From positions 1 to 42,527 of the forward strand of contig WFNG01000062.1 in the NCBI GenBank assembly GCA_015488735.1: a stretch of DNA of 42,527 nt, given 5' to 3'. The notes under the pieces are model-generated. The model was not told the origin of the DNA. It ran no database searches and saw nothing but the letters and a program-made list of their open reading frames with translations. Shown piece by piece: positions 33,025-40,440 of this stretch. This stretch comes from Bacteroidales bacterium (lineage in GTDB: Bacteria > Bacteroidota > Bacteroidia > Bacteroidales > F082). Each line of letters starts with the position of its first letter. The first letter of the stretch is position 1. The position numbers and the translations under genes were made by a program.

Positions 33025-33531
33025 CTATTTTTTTACTTGTGGCTTCTGATGGAGCAACTGTTCGTTTATGATTTGCACGTAAGTGTCATGTGGTAATAAC
33101 CCAACCTGCATCATGGGCTTACCCTTTTTTGGAATAAACAAAACGGCAGGAATACTTCTGATTCTGAAAACAGAAGCCAGCTTATTCTCTTTATCCACAT
33201 TCACCTTATAAATCCTTACTTTCCCATTGTATTTTTTTGCCATTTCGGCCATAATAGGTGCAACCCGCTTACATGGACCACACCAGTCAGCGTAAAAGTC
33301 AATAACACACGGCTCATTCCCTTCGTAAACCCATTGCTGCGGACTCTTTTCAAAATTCCAGACTTTTTTCAAAAAGGAAGCATAAGTAAGATGTTCAGGA
33401 GTAATATTATTTGTTGCACCCTCTGTCTTAGCAATGCTGGTAGTAGAATTCTCCTGATTTCCTTTCATGCTTGTACAACTGTAGGTTGCAAAACTTGCCA
33501 AAATCAGCGCTATTGAAATAATCCTTTTCAT
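33025..33531 (-). CDS. Thioredoxin-fold lipoprotein
   Basis: The 168-residue protein starts with KRIISIALILASFATYSC, a signal with a lipobox-like TYSC, so it is probably anchored in a membrane facing the periplasm. The thioredoxin domain (about 60-165) has DWCGPCKRVAP and RSIPAVLFIP. It likely acts in envelope thiol exchange. The ORF begins 12 codons earlier (33567), but the signal fits best with MKRII at 33531. Upstream of it, toward the tRNA, lies a 14-bp palindrome. Confidence 0.92.
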   Translation of the reverse strand: MKRIISIALILASFATYSCTSMKGNQENSTTSIAKTEGATNNITPEHLTYASFLKKVWNFEKSPQQWVYEGNEPCVIDFYADWCGPCKRVAPIMAEMAKKYNGKVRIYKVNVDKENKLASVFRIRSIPAVLFIPKKGKPMMQVGLLPHDTYVQIINEQLLHQKPQVKK

Positions 33532-33677
33532 ACTATTTATAAAGTGTCTTAATAAAATGCGCTGCAAAGATATAATAAATTAGTAATACCGGGAACAGAT
33601 AAAAAAATATTCTGTGTTAAAAATTGATAATAATTCATGTCTTCTTTAACTCTAAGTCATTGTATGATGGTGATTTT

Positions 33678-33691
33678 AGGTAATATTACCT
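33678..33691. promoter_or_regulatory. 14-bp perfect palindrome AGGTAATATTACCT
   Basis: A perfect palindrome lies in the 250-base gap between the thioredoxin lipoprotein and the tRNA. It is 147 bases upstream of the thioredoxin ATG and about 85 bases upstream of the tRNA promoter. It may be a regulator site; nothing else was recognised in that gap. Confidence 0.35.
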
Positions 33692-33775
33692 TTTTGGAGT
33701 ACATCGCTCGTTTCTTGTTGTTTTGCTGCACAAACAAAATAACAATTAAAAATTAAAATAAAAATGAGCCTATGA

Positions 33776-33805
33776 TTTGCGGATTCCAAAATTATTGTAT
33801 TTTTG
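33776..33805 (+). promoter_or_regulatory. Promoter of tRNA-Arg
   Basis: TTTG (33776-33779), 18 bases and TATTTTTG (33798-33805) resemble the Bacteroidota consensus and end 12 bases before the mature tRNA. Confidence 0.6.
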
Positions 33806-33817
33806 CAGTCTCAAAAA

Positions 33818-33891
33818 GGTCCCGTAGCATAATTGGATAGTGCACCTGACTACGGATCAGGAGGTTGCAGATTCGAATTCTGCCGGGATCA
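33818..33891 (+). tRNA. tRNA-Arg (anticodon ACG)
   Basis: The full cloverleaf can be drawn. Acceptor GGTCCCG pairs with CGGGATC (one G-U), the D arm is GCAT...GTGC, the anticodon stem is CCTGA/TCAGG around loop CTACGGA, and the T arm is GCAGA-TTCGAAT-TCTGC. Anticodon ACG, probably edited to ICG, reads CGU, CGC and CGA. Discriminator A follows; CCA is not encoded. A terminator follows at 33898. Confidence 0.96.
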
Positions 33892-33897
33892 CAAAAT

Positions 33898-33935
33898 AAA
33901 AAAGGTTACAACGGTAAAAGTTGTAGCCTTTTTTT
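33898..33935 (+). terminator. Intrinsic terminator after tRNA-Arg
   Basis: GGTTACAAC pairs with GTTGTAGCC (one G-U), flanked by A-run and TTTTTTT. Its arms closely resemble those of the terminator at 32571, GGCTACAA/TTGTAGCC. Confidence 0.85.
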
Positions 33936-34102
33936 ATTTATCGTTTGGCAGTCAACTTCATAAAGAATATCTTTCGCAGGCAACGAAAGGTATAAATCAT
34001 TCCTCCATTAATGAAAGTAATTAATACGTAAATAAATCTTCCGATTATTGTATTTTCGTAGAGATAAATAAATAAAATAAAGAATTAACTACTTATAATA
34101 AA

Positions 34103-34657
34103 ATGAGAGTATTAGCCATTTACGGAAGCCTGCACAAAGAGGGCAATACAGCCAGGATGATGGATGCTGCGTTATCGGAATTTCCTGAAAATGCAGAGAT
34201 TCAGCGTATATATCTTGGCGATTTGAATTATTCGGGCTGCGGGCCATGTAACGAATGTGAAGTTACCGGCTATTGTGTAATAAAAGATGACATGCAGCAG
34301 GTTTACAAAGCGATGCTATGGGCTGAGGTTATTCTGTTTGGGAGCCCGTCGCAGTTTTCAGATGTGAGCGTTGAGATTAAAAAATTTATGGAACGCACCT
34401 GTTGGATGAAAGGAACGCTGAAAAACAAGATTGGTGGCTCTGTTATTTCAGGTCATCGTTATATAGAAAACACCATGAATACGCTCCATGCTTTTATGCT
34501 CCATCACCGGATGATTCTTGGGGGTAGCGGTGCACTTGGCTTCACATTCACCAAAATGGGAAATATTGACAGGGATCCTTTGGCCATAAAAGATTCGCAC
34601 AGCACCGGGAAACGCCTGGTGGAACTGTATGAGTTTATATACTCCAGCGAATATTAA
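34103..34657 (+). CDS. Flavodoxin-like NAD(P)H-dependent FMN reductase
   Basis: The 184-residue protein has the flavodoxin-like fold: N-terminal FMN loop AIYGSLHKEGNTARMMD and ILFGSPSQFSDVSVEIKKFMERT. A Cys cluster, GCGPCNECEVTGYC, sits at about 45-60; in the related iron-sulfur flavoproteins similar cysteines hold a 4Fe-4S cluster. Quinone, nitro-compound or Fe-S-linked electron transfer is possible. TATTTTCG (34051-34058) is one base off the -7 consensus and may be its promoter. The protoporphyrinogen oxidase-like gene follows with its own promoter. Confidence 0.88.
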   Translation: MRVLAIYGSLHKEGNTARMMDAALSEFPENAEIQRIYLGDLNYSGCGPCNECEVTGYCVIKDDMQQVYKAMLWAEVILFGSPSQFSDVSVEIKKFMERTCWMKGTLKNKIGGSVISGHRYIENTMNTLHAFMLHHRMILGGSGALGFTFTKMGNIDRDPLAIKDSHSTGKRLVELYEFIYSSEY

Positions 34658-34779
34658 ACAGTCATTTTTTAAGTTTCGGAAGTTATTTGCCAATATATCA
34701 ACCCCCTTTATCCTCTCCCAAAAGGAGCTGCATTTGGTTTGGGCATTCAATATAATTGATTATCAAATGGGGGATTTTG

Positions 34780-34787
34780 TACTTTTG
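34780..34787 (+). promoter_or_regulatory. Promoter -7 element for hemY-like gene
   Basis: TACTTTTG matches TAnnTTTG, 43 bases before the ATG at 34831, within the ORF-track N-terminal extension. It supports the shorter start. Confidence 0.5.
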
Positions 34788-34830
34788 TACTTTCGCCTTC
34801 CAGAAATGCGAAGCCAAAACCAGAAAAAGA

Positions 34831-36189
34831 ATGAAAGAGAAGAGGGTAGCTATAATAGGTGCGGGGATTACCGGACTTGTAACAGCTTTTTATTTAAAAA
34901 AAGCCGGTATTGCTTTCAGAATATTCGAAAAATCAATACACATTGGGGGCGTAATTGAAACTTGCCGGCAAGACGGATTTACTTATGAAAAGGGACCCAA
35001 CAGTGGGGTGTTGGCAAATGCGGAAACCATTGAGCTGTTTGAGGATATGGATAACCTTTGCAAGCCTGAGATTGCAGATGCATCTTCGGCAAAACGACTT
35101 ATATGGAAAGGCGAAAAATGGTACCCGCTACCTTCGGGAATTTTAAGTGGCATTACCACTCCCCTTTTCTCTATAAAAGATAAATTTAGATTGTTGGGCG
35201 AGCCTTTTCGCAAAAAGGGAACCGACCCGAACGAAACACTCTCGCGGCTGGTTATCCGCAGAATGGGACAGAGCTTTCTGGATTACGCCATCGACCCTTT
35301 TATTTTGGGAATTTATGCCGGAGATCCGGCTTATATCGTACCAAAATATGCACTTCCCAAACTTTATCAGCTGGAACAGAATTACGGAAGTTTTATAGGC
35401 GGTGCCATCAAAAAGAAAAGAGAGAAAAAAAGTACCCGGGAAATGAAAGTAACCCGTGAGATTTTTTCTGTTGAAGGCGGCTTACAGCGACTTACAGGGG
35501 TACTGGCAGAAATTATCGGATTGGAAAATATTGAATTGGAATGCAAAAACGTTTTTACGGAAAAAACCAACCGGGATTTTCGTGTTCATTTTAAAAACCA
35601 ACAGGAAAATTTTTCTCATATAGTGAGTACCATCAGCAGCAACGGCCTTCCCTCCCTGTTTCCATTTGTAGAAAAAAAACATTGGCAACCGGTTCTTAAC
35701 CTGCAATACGCAAAAGTTACCGAAGTGGCCATTGGTTATAAAAAATGGGAGGGGATTTCTCTGGATGCCTTTGGAGGTTTAATTCCTTTCAAAGAAAAAC
35801 GGGATCTTCTCGGCGTATTGTTTATGTCGAGCCTGTTTAAGAACCGTGCCCCCGAAGGCGGAGCTTTGCTCACAACTTTTGTGGGTGGTATGCGACGGCC
35901 TGAGTTAGCAGAGTTAAAAGAAGAAGAACTTTATAAGCTTGTAAAAAAAGAACTGGAAATAACTATGGGAGTTAAGGATATTGAACCAGATTTGTTTCAA
36001 TATGCAACCCACCGGCAGGCCATTGCCCAGTACGGCACCGATTCGGAAGCACGTTTTCGCGCCATTGCAGCCATCGAATTACAACATAAGGGAGTTTATC
36101 TCGGCGGAAGCATCCGCGATGGTATTGGTATGGCAGACAGAATAAAACAAGCTCATTTTATGGCGGAAGACATTATTCTAAATGAGTAA
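34831..36189 (+). CDS. hemY: Protoporphyrinogen/coproporphyrinogen oxidase, HemY type
   Basis: The 452-residue flavoprotein has the FAD dinucleotide fold VAIIGAGITGLVTAFYLKKAG, a GG-motif GFTYEKGPNSGVLAN, and the C-terminal GVYLGGSIRDGIGMADRI typical of the HemY/HemG-like amine-oxidase superfamily. The family oxidises protoporphyrinogen IX (or coproporphyrinogen III in Gram-positive types) with oxygen in heme synthesis. LPKLYQLEQNYGSFIGGAIKK is also family-typical. Substrate of the two cannot be told from sequence alone. The start MKEKR is chosen because the -7 element precedes it. It converges on mmdB. Confidence 0.9.
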   Translation: MKEKRVAIIGAGITGLVTAFYLKKAGIAFRIFEKSIHIGGVIETCRQDGFTYEKGPNSGVLANAETIELFEDMDNLCKPEIADASSAKRLIWKGEKWYPLPSGILSGITTPLFSIKDKFRLLGEPFRKKGTDPNETLSRLVIRRMGQSFLDYAIDPFILGIYAGDPAYIVPKYALPKLYQLEQNYGSFIGGAIKKKREKKSTREMKVTREIFSVEGGLQRLTGVLAEIIGLENIELECKNVFTEKTNRDFRVHFKNQQENFSHIVSTISSNGLPSLFPFVEKKHWQPVLNLQYAKVTEVAIGYKKWEGISLDAFGGLIPFKEKRDLLGVLFMSSLFKNRAPEGGALLTTFVGGMRRPELAELKEEELYKLVKKELEITMGVKDIEPDLFQYATHRQAIAQYGTDSEARFRAIAAIELQHKGVYLGGSIRDGIGMADRIKQAHFMAEDIILNE

Positions 36190-36262
36190 TAATCTGAATT
36201 TTAACGATATTCCATCGGACGCGGCATTGTAAATTTCAAAATATATTAAAATACAATTGGTA

Positions 36263-37627
36263 CTACATTAAGAAACTCATCATTATCCCGGCTGCTACTG
36301 CAGACCCAATTACACCAGCCACATTAGGGGCCATGGCATGCATAAGCAGATGGTTTGAGCTATCGTAGCGCAAGCCTTCGGTTTGTACTACACGGGCACT
36401 GTCGGGAACAGCTGACACGCCTGCCGCACCAATGAGCGGATTGATTTTGTTCTGAGGCAGGGAAAACAAATTCATAACCCTGGCAAAAATAACACCACCT
36501 GCCGTAGCCACAATAAAGGACAGTGCTCCTAAAACAAAAATCAGAATCGACTCGCTGGTCAAAAACACATCCGCTTGCGTGGAGGCACCCACCGTAAGTC
36601 CGAGAATAATGGTTACTATATCAATTAACGAGGTGCGGGCTGTTGTTGCCAGCCTTGTGGTTACACCGCTTTCTTTCAACAGGTTCCCGAAAAACAACAT
36701 GCCGAGCAAAGGCAAAGCTCCGGGTGAGATGAATGTGGTAAGGATTAAAGCCAACACCGGAAAAATTATCTTTTCCGTTTTACTCACCGCCCGCGGGGGC
36801 TTCATACGGATAAGCCGTTCTTTTTTGGTTGTAAGCAATCTCATAACAGGAGGTTGTATAACCGGTACCAAAGCCATATAAGAGTAGGCAGCTACAGCGA
36901 TGGGCCCAATAAGGTTCATGGTTTTTATGCCATTTACTATGCTTCCATTTGCCAGTTTTGAAGAAAGGAAAATAGCTGTAGGCCCGTCTGCTCCCCCGAT
37001 AATTCCAATGGAACCGGCTTCAGGAAGATTAAATCCCAGCCAAATAGCGCCCAAAAAAGTTAAAAATATTCCCAGCTGTGCAGCTGCGCCCAGCAACATT
37101 AATCTCGGATTGGAGATAAGTGAAGAGAAATCAGTCATGGCACCTATCCCTAAAAAGATAAGCGGGGGGTAAATCCCTTTCATAACACCGAAATACAAGT
37201 AGTTAAGAACACTTCCTTTTTGATAAATCCCAATTTGCAAATTGATACCTCCATCCTGAAAGAAGGGAACATTTCCCAAAATAATACCTGCTCCAATGGG
37301 GATAAGCAGCAAAGGTTCATACTCATAACGGATGGCCAGAAATATGAAAAAGATACCCACAAGAATCATAATAATATTCCCTCCGCTGGCATTGCGAAAT
37401 CCTGTAAATTCAAAAAATTTACCAATTCCTTTTAGTATTTCACTTCCAAAATTGGTTCCGGTGGTTCTGGATAATTGCCCCACCGTTTTACCCATTGCTT
37501 CGGCACCGGTAACATTCCCTGTAAAAACCAGATTGGCAGCTATTAAAAAGAGTAAAAGCCCAAAAATGAGCAAAGCCTTTTTTACCATCGGGCTAACCGG
37601 CTTTTCTATAGAAAACTGATTTTTCAT
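36263..37627 (-). CDS. mmdB: Sodium-translocating decarboxylase beta subunit
   Basis: The 454-residue membrane protein has about 9-11 helices. It performs decarboxylation of carboxybiotin and pumps sodium out in the methylmalonyl-CoA (or oxaloacetate/glutaconyl-CoA) decarboxylase family. The key Asp motif GIIGGADGPTAIF and the closing GVSAVPDSARVVQ and GSAVAAGIMMSFL blocks are intact. Oxaloacetate types carry a different alpha subunit, so methylmalonyl-CoA is favoured. It ends the operon, overlapping the biotin carrier gene by four bases if that gene starts at 38064. Confidence 0.94.
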   Translation of the reverse strand: MKNQFSIEKPVSPMVKKALLIFGLLLFLIAANLVFTGNVTGAEAMGKTVGQLSRTTGTNFGSEILKGIGKFFEFTGFRNASGGNIIMILVGIFFIFLAIRYEYEPLLLIPIGAGIILGNVPFFQDGGINLQIGIYQKGSVLNYLYFGVMKGIYPPLIFLGIGAMTDFSSLISNPRLMLLGAAAQLGIFLTFLGAIWLGFNLPEAGSIGIIGGADGPTAIFLSSKLANGSIVNGIKTMNLIGPIAVAAYSYMALVPVIQPPVMRLLTTKKERLIRMKPPRAVSKTEKIIFPVLALILTTFISPGALPLLGMLFFGNLLKESGVTTRLATTARTSLIDIVTIILGLTVGASTQADVFLTSESILIFVLGALSFIVATAGGVIFARVMNLFSLPQNKINPLIGAAGVSAVPDSARVVQTEGLRYDSSNHLLMHAMAPNVAGVIGSAVAAGIMMSFLM

Positions 37628-38046
37628 TTTAATTCAATTTCAAGTAAAACATCATCCTGTAATACGTTGTCGCCGGCTTTCACCTTTAGTGATTTTACAT
37701 TTCCTGCTGTTTCAGCTTTTAACAGATTTTCCATTTTCATGGCTTCATAAATAAGCAAATCATCATTTTTTGTAATCCTATCGCCTTCTTTTACAAACAC
37801 TTTCATAATATGACCTGGAAGTGGTGCTTTTATTTTTGCTAGTCCTCCGCCTTTTTGCCCACCCGAAGGACTGCCGGTATTGCCAAAAGCATGGCGTTTA
37901 ACAGCAGGTGAAACGGCATCTCTTTCCTTTTGCAGTTCCACATTATATTGGGTACCATTCACCTCGATGGTGGCAATTTGTCCTTCTAGTTTCTGAAGCT
38001 GAGTTTCATATTCGTTACCCCGAATGGTAAATTTAAATCGTTTCAT
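37624..38046 (-). CDS. mmdC: Biotin carrier subunit of the sodium decarboxylase
   Basis: The 140-residue protein has an N-terminal adaptor (KRFKFTIRGNEYETQL), a Gly-rich linker around residues 58-70 and a biotinyl domain from about 72. Biotin is attached at Lys104 in EAMKMEN. It carries the carboxyl group from the carboxyltransferase to the beta subunit. The ORF may start six codons earlier at 38064, where ATG overlaps the stop of the delta gene; MKRFKF fits homologs and is used here. Confidence 0.93.
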   Translation of the reverse strand: MKRFKFTIRGNEYETQLQKLEGQIATIEVNGTQYNVELQKERDAVSPAVKRHAFGNTGSPSGGQKGGGLAKIKAPLPGHIMKVFVKEGDRITKNDDLLIYEAMKMENLLKAETAGNVKSLKVKAGDNVLQDDVLLEIELK

Positions 38047-38060
38047 AATTACAATTTTTA

Positions 38061-38414
38061 TCATTTAAAATGCTGAAGCCCGTAAATTTTTGAGCTCCAG
38101 GGTGAATAACTCCGTGAGGCTTTTTTAATGGTTAAAATATTACTTTCGTCATCGTGTAATTCCTGCTCCAGATATATGGTCATTGCAATAGCCGCTACTA
38201 CCTGTCCGGGAATGTCGAAACTTTGGTTTTCTTCAATCCTGGGCATTTTTCCCAGACGTGTCAGCTTTTTCTTGATGTTATACCGGAGGAGCGTTGATGC
38301 CATCTTAAAAGAATAATACAGGAGCAAAAGTGCAAAGAAGACAATTAAATAACCAGTAACAGATATAATTATTCCTTCTTCTTTTATGGTTGACAATGCT
38401 GTTATAAGTATCAT
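38061..38414 (-). CDS. mmdD: Small OadG-like assembly subunit
   Basis: The 117-residue protein has one membrane helix (YLIVFFALLLLYYSF) and a polar tail ending in IKKASRSYSPWSSKIYGLQHF, a block also found in OadG-family subunits fused or linked to biotin carrier genes. OadG/MmdD proteins hold the peripheral carboxyltransferase against the membrane beta subunit and aid assembly. It lies between mmdA (ten bases) and mmdC. Confidence 0.85.
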   Translation of the reverse strand: MILITALSTIKEEGIIISVTGYLIVFFALLLLYYSFKMASTLLRYNIKKKLTRLGKMPRIEENQSFDIPGQVVAAIAMTIYLEQELHDDESNILTIKKASRSYSPWSSKIYGLQHFK

Positions 38415-38424
38415 ATAAATTAAT

Positions 38425-39981
38425 TTAAAGGGGAATATTTGAATGTTTTTTGGGAGGATTGGTATCTTTTTTAGTAGCGAGTGTTTGTAGTGCTCTTATG
38501 ATACGAAACCGGCTGTTGCGGGGTTCAATTACGTCATCGATAAATCCATATTTGGCAGCTTCATAAGGGTTTGCAAATTTTTCACGATACTCTTTTTCTT
38601 TGGAGGAAAGGTAAGTTTTGCTTTCATCTTCATCCATTTTCCTGATTGCCTTCCCTTCCAGAATTTCAACAGCCCCTGCTGCACCCATTACGGCAATTTC
38701 TGCCGAAGGCCAGGCATAATTAATATCGCCACGCAATTGTTTGGAACCCATTACGTCGTGGGCCCCACCGTAAGATTTACGCAGAGTAATTGTGATTTTT
38801 GGAACTGTAGCCTCGCCATAAGCAAACAGTAATTTGGCACCGTGGATGATAATTCCGCCATATTCCTGGGCGCTTCCCGGTAAAAAACCAGGCACATCAA
38901 CCAGTGTAAGAATAGGGATGTTAAAAGCATCGCAAAAACGGACAAAGCGGGCTGCTTTACGCGAAGCATTAATATCGAGTACCCCGGCCAGATAGTTGGG
39001 CTGATTAGCCACAATACCCACTGACATGCCATTGAACCGTGCAAACCCGGTTACAATGTTTTTGGCAAAATCTTTCTGAACTTCCAATAGCTTATTCTCA
39101 TCAGTAATGGAATAAATAACATCTTTAACATCGTAAGGTTTGTTGGCATTGTCAGGAATAATTTCGTTCAGCACATCTTCCATGCGGTCGATAGGATCTG
39201 TACATTCCTGCAGGGGCGGCTCTTCCAGATTATTCTGAGGTAAATACGAAAGCAATTCGCGGATAAGCAACAAACCGGTCTCTTCATTTTCTACCTGAAA
39301 GTGACTTACTCCCGACTTTTTTCCGTGGACAGCCGCACCACCCAAATCTTCTGTCGTAATCTCTTCACCGGTAACCGTTTTGGCCACTTTCGGACCGGTA
39401 ACAAACATGTAACTATGGTATTCGCTCATAAGGATAAAATCGGTGAGAGCGGGGGAATAAACCGCACCACCTGCACAAGGGCCGAATATTGCAGAAATTT
39501 GAGGGATAACACCTGAAGCCAGAATGTTCTTCTGAAAAATATCAGCATAACCTGCCAAACTTTTCACTCCTTCCTGAATGCGTGCGCCGCCGCTATCGTT
39601 CAGCCCGATAACAGGCACACCAACTTTCATGGCCTGGTCCATAACTTTGCAAATCTTTTTGGCAAATGATTCCGAAAGGGAACCACCGAAAATGCTGAAA
39701 TCCTGTGAAAAAACATAAACAATACGCCCATCAATGGTGCCGTGCCCCGTGATAACACCATCGGTCAGATAATGCTCTTTGTCGAGACCAAATTCGGTAC
39801 TGCGATGGCTGACAAACATGTCGTATTCCTCAAAGCTGCCTCCATCGAGCAGCAAATCAATGCGCTCTCGTGCCGAGAGTTTTCCCTTTTTGTGCTGCGC
39901 ATCTAATCGTTTTTTGCCACCACCCAACCGGGCTTCTTCCCGTTTATCGAGCAAGGCTTGTATATTCTCTTCTATGGTCAT
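38425..39981 (-). CDS. mmdA: Methylmalonyl-CoA decarboxylase/propionyl-CoA carboxylase carboxyltransferase
   Basis: The 518-residue crotonase-type carboxyltransferase moves the carboxyl group between an acyl-CoA and biotin. Domain 1 shows [19 protein letters not shown], then [17 protein letters not shown] and [17 protein letters not shown]; domain 2 has [37 protein letters not shown] and the [12 protein letters not shown]-like [10 protein letters not shown]. The oxyanion Gly-Gly pairs are intact. With the membrane beta subunit in the same operon, decarboxylation coupled to sodium export is the likely direction. It follows the mce remnant and probably shares its promoter. Confidence 0.94.
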   Translation of the reverse strand: MTIEENIQALLDKREEARLGGGKKRLDAQHKKGKLSARERIDLLLDGGSFEEYDMFVSHRSTEFGLDKEHYLTDGVITGHGTIDGRIVYVFSQDFSIFGGSLSESFAKKICKVMDQAMKVGVPVIGLNDSGGARIQEGVKSLAGYADIFQKNILASGVIPQISAIFGPCAGGAVYSPALTDFILMSEYHSYMFVTGPKVAKTVTGEEITTEDLGGAAVHGKKSGVSHFQVENEETGLLLIRELLSYLPQNNLEEPPLQECTDPIDRMEDVLNEIIPDNANKPYDVKDVIYSITDENKLLEVQKDFAKNIVTGFARFNGMSVGIVANQPNYLAGVLDINASRKAARFVRFCDAFNIPILTLVDVPGFLPGSAQEYGGIIIHGAKLLFAYGEATVPKITITLRKSYGGAHDVMGSKQLRGDINYAWPSAEIAVMGAAGAVEILEGKAIRKMDEDESKTYLSSKEKEYREKFANPYEAAKYGFIDDVIEPRNSRFRIIRALQTLATKKDTNPPKKHSNIPL

Positions 39982-40072
39982 GGCTATTTTTTATTATTTG
40001 TGAATTATATAACAATATAAATGAATTTTATGAAATATGGTCGTAAATGACTGTAATTATTTAAAGAGGGGG

Positions 40073-40321
40073 CTATTCTTGTACAATTAGATGTGTAAGC
40101 CAAAAGTTGTCAATAGATTTTCCAAAGAGGCCGTTAATATCCAGGCTTCCAAGAAACTCAGGTATGGTTTGTCCAACTTTAAAAAAGGCAGATTTCACTT
40201 TTTGGTCTTTCGCTTCTACTATGTCATAACATTCTAATCCCAATGTGTTTTCATAAAGCGCCATAACTTCCTTAAGGTTCTGAACGGCAATTCCGATATG
40301 TTTTATAGGTGATATCTCCAT
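40073..40321 (-). pseudogene. mce: Truncated methylmalonyl-CoA epimerase (mce remnant)
   Basis: The first 56 codons (IKHIGIAVQNLKEVMALYENTLGL and KVKSAFFKVGQT) match methylmalonyl-CoA epimerase, which is about 135 residues and makes two VOC half-sites. After this the match decays (FLGSLDINGLFGKSIDN), and a stop comes at residue 83, so the second half and the metal-binding Glu are gone. Only 91 bases remain to mmdA, too few for the missing part. A TACTTTTG promoter element (40349-40356) precedes it. It is probably a decayed leader of the mmd operon; a short functional protein cannot be excluded. Confidence 0.85.
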
Positions 40322-40348
40322 CTTGAAATTCTTTTGTTAACAACTTCA

Positions 40349-40356
40349 CAAAAGTA
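40349..40356 (-). promoter_or_regulatory. Promoter -7 element for the mmd operon
   Basis: Minus-strand TACTTTTG matches TAnnTTTG, 27 bases before the mce remnant ATG. A clear -33 TTTG is missing. Confidence 0.45.
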
Positions 40357-40440
40357 TATTATCTTTCAAGATAAAAGCATTAGTGGATTACTGAATATTG
40401 CAAGTTTGTATAATACATATTTAAACCAAATAAACCCAGG

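Noticed and set aside
33833-34024. 63-residue plus-strand ORF overlapping tRNA-Arg
   Set aside because: It lies across the tRNA and its terminator, so it is not a protein gene.
36263-39981. Oxaloacetate decarboxylase operon
   Set aside because: The alpha subunit is of the crotonase acyl-CoA type, not the HMGL-type OadA.
40392-40400. Extra copy of GAATATTGC near the mmd promoter
   Set aside because: Only one arm is present, with no inverted partner nearby, so chance is likely.
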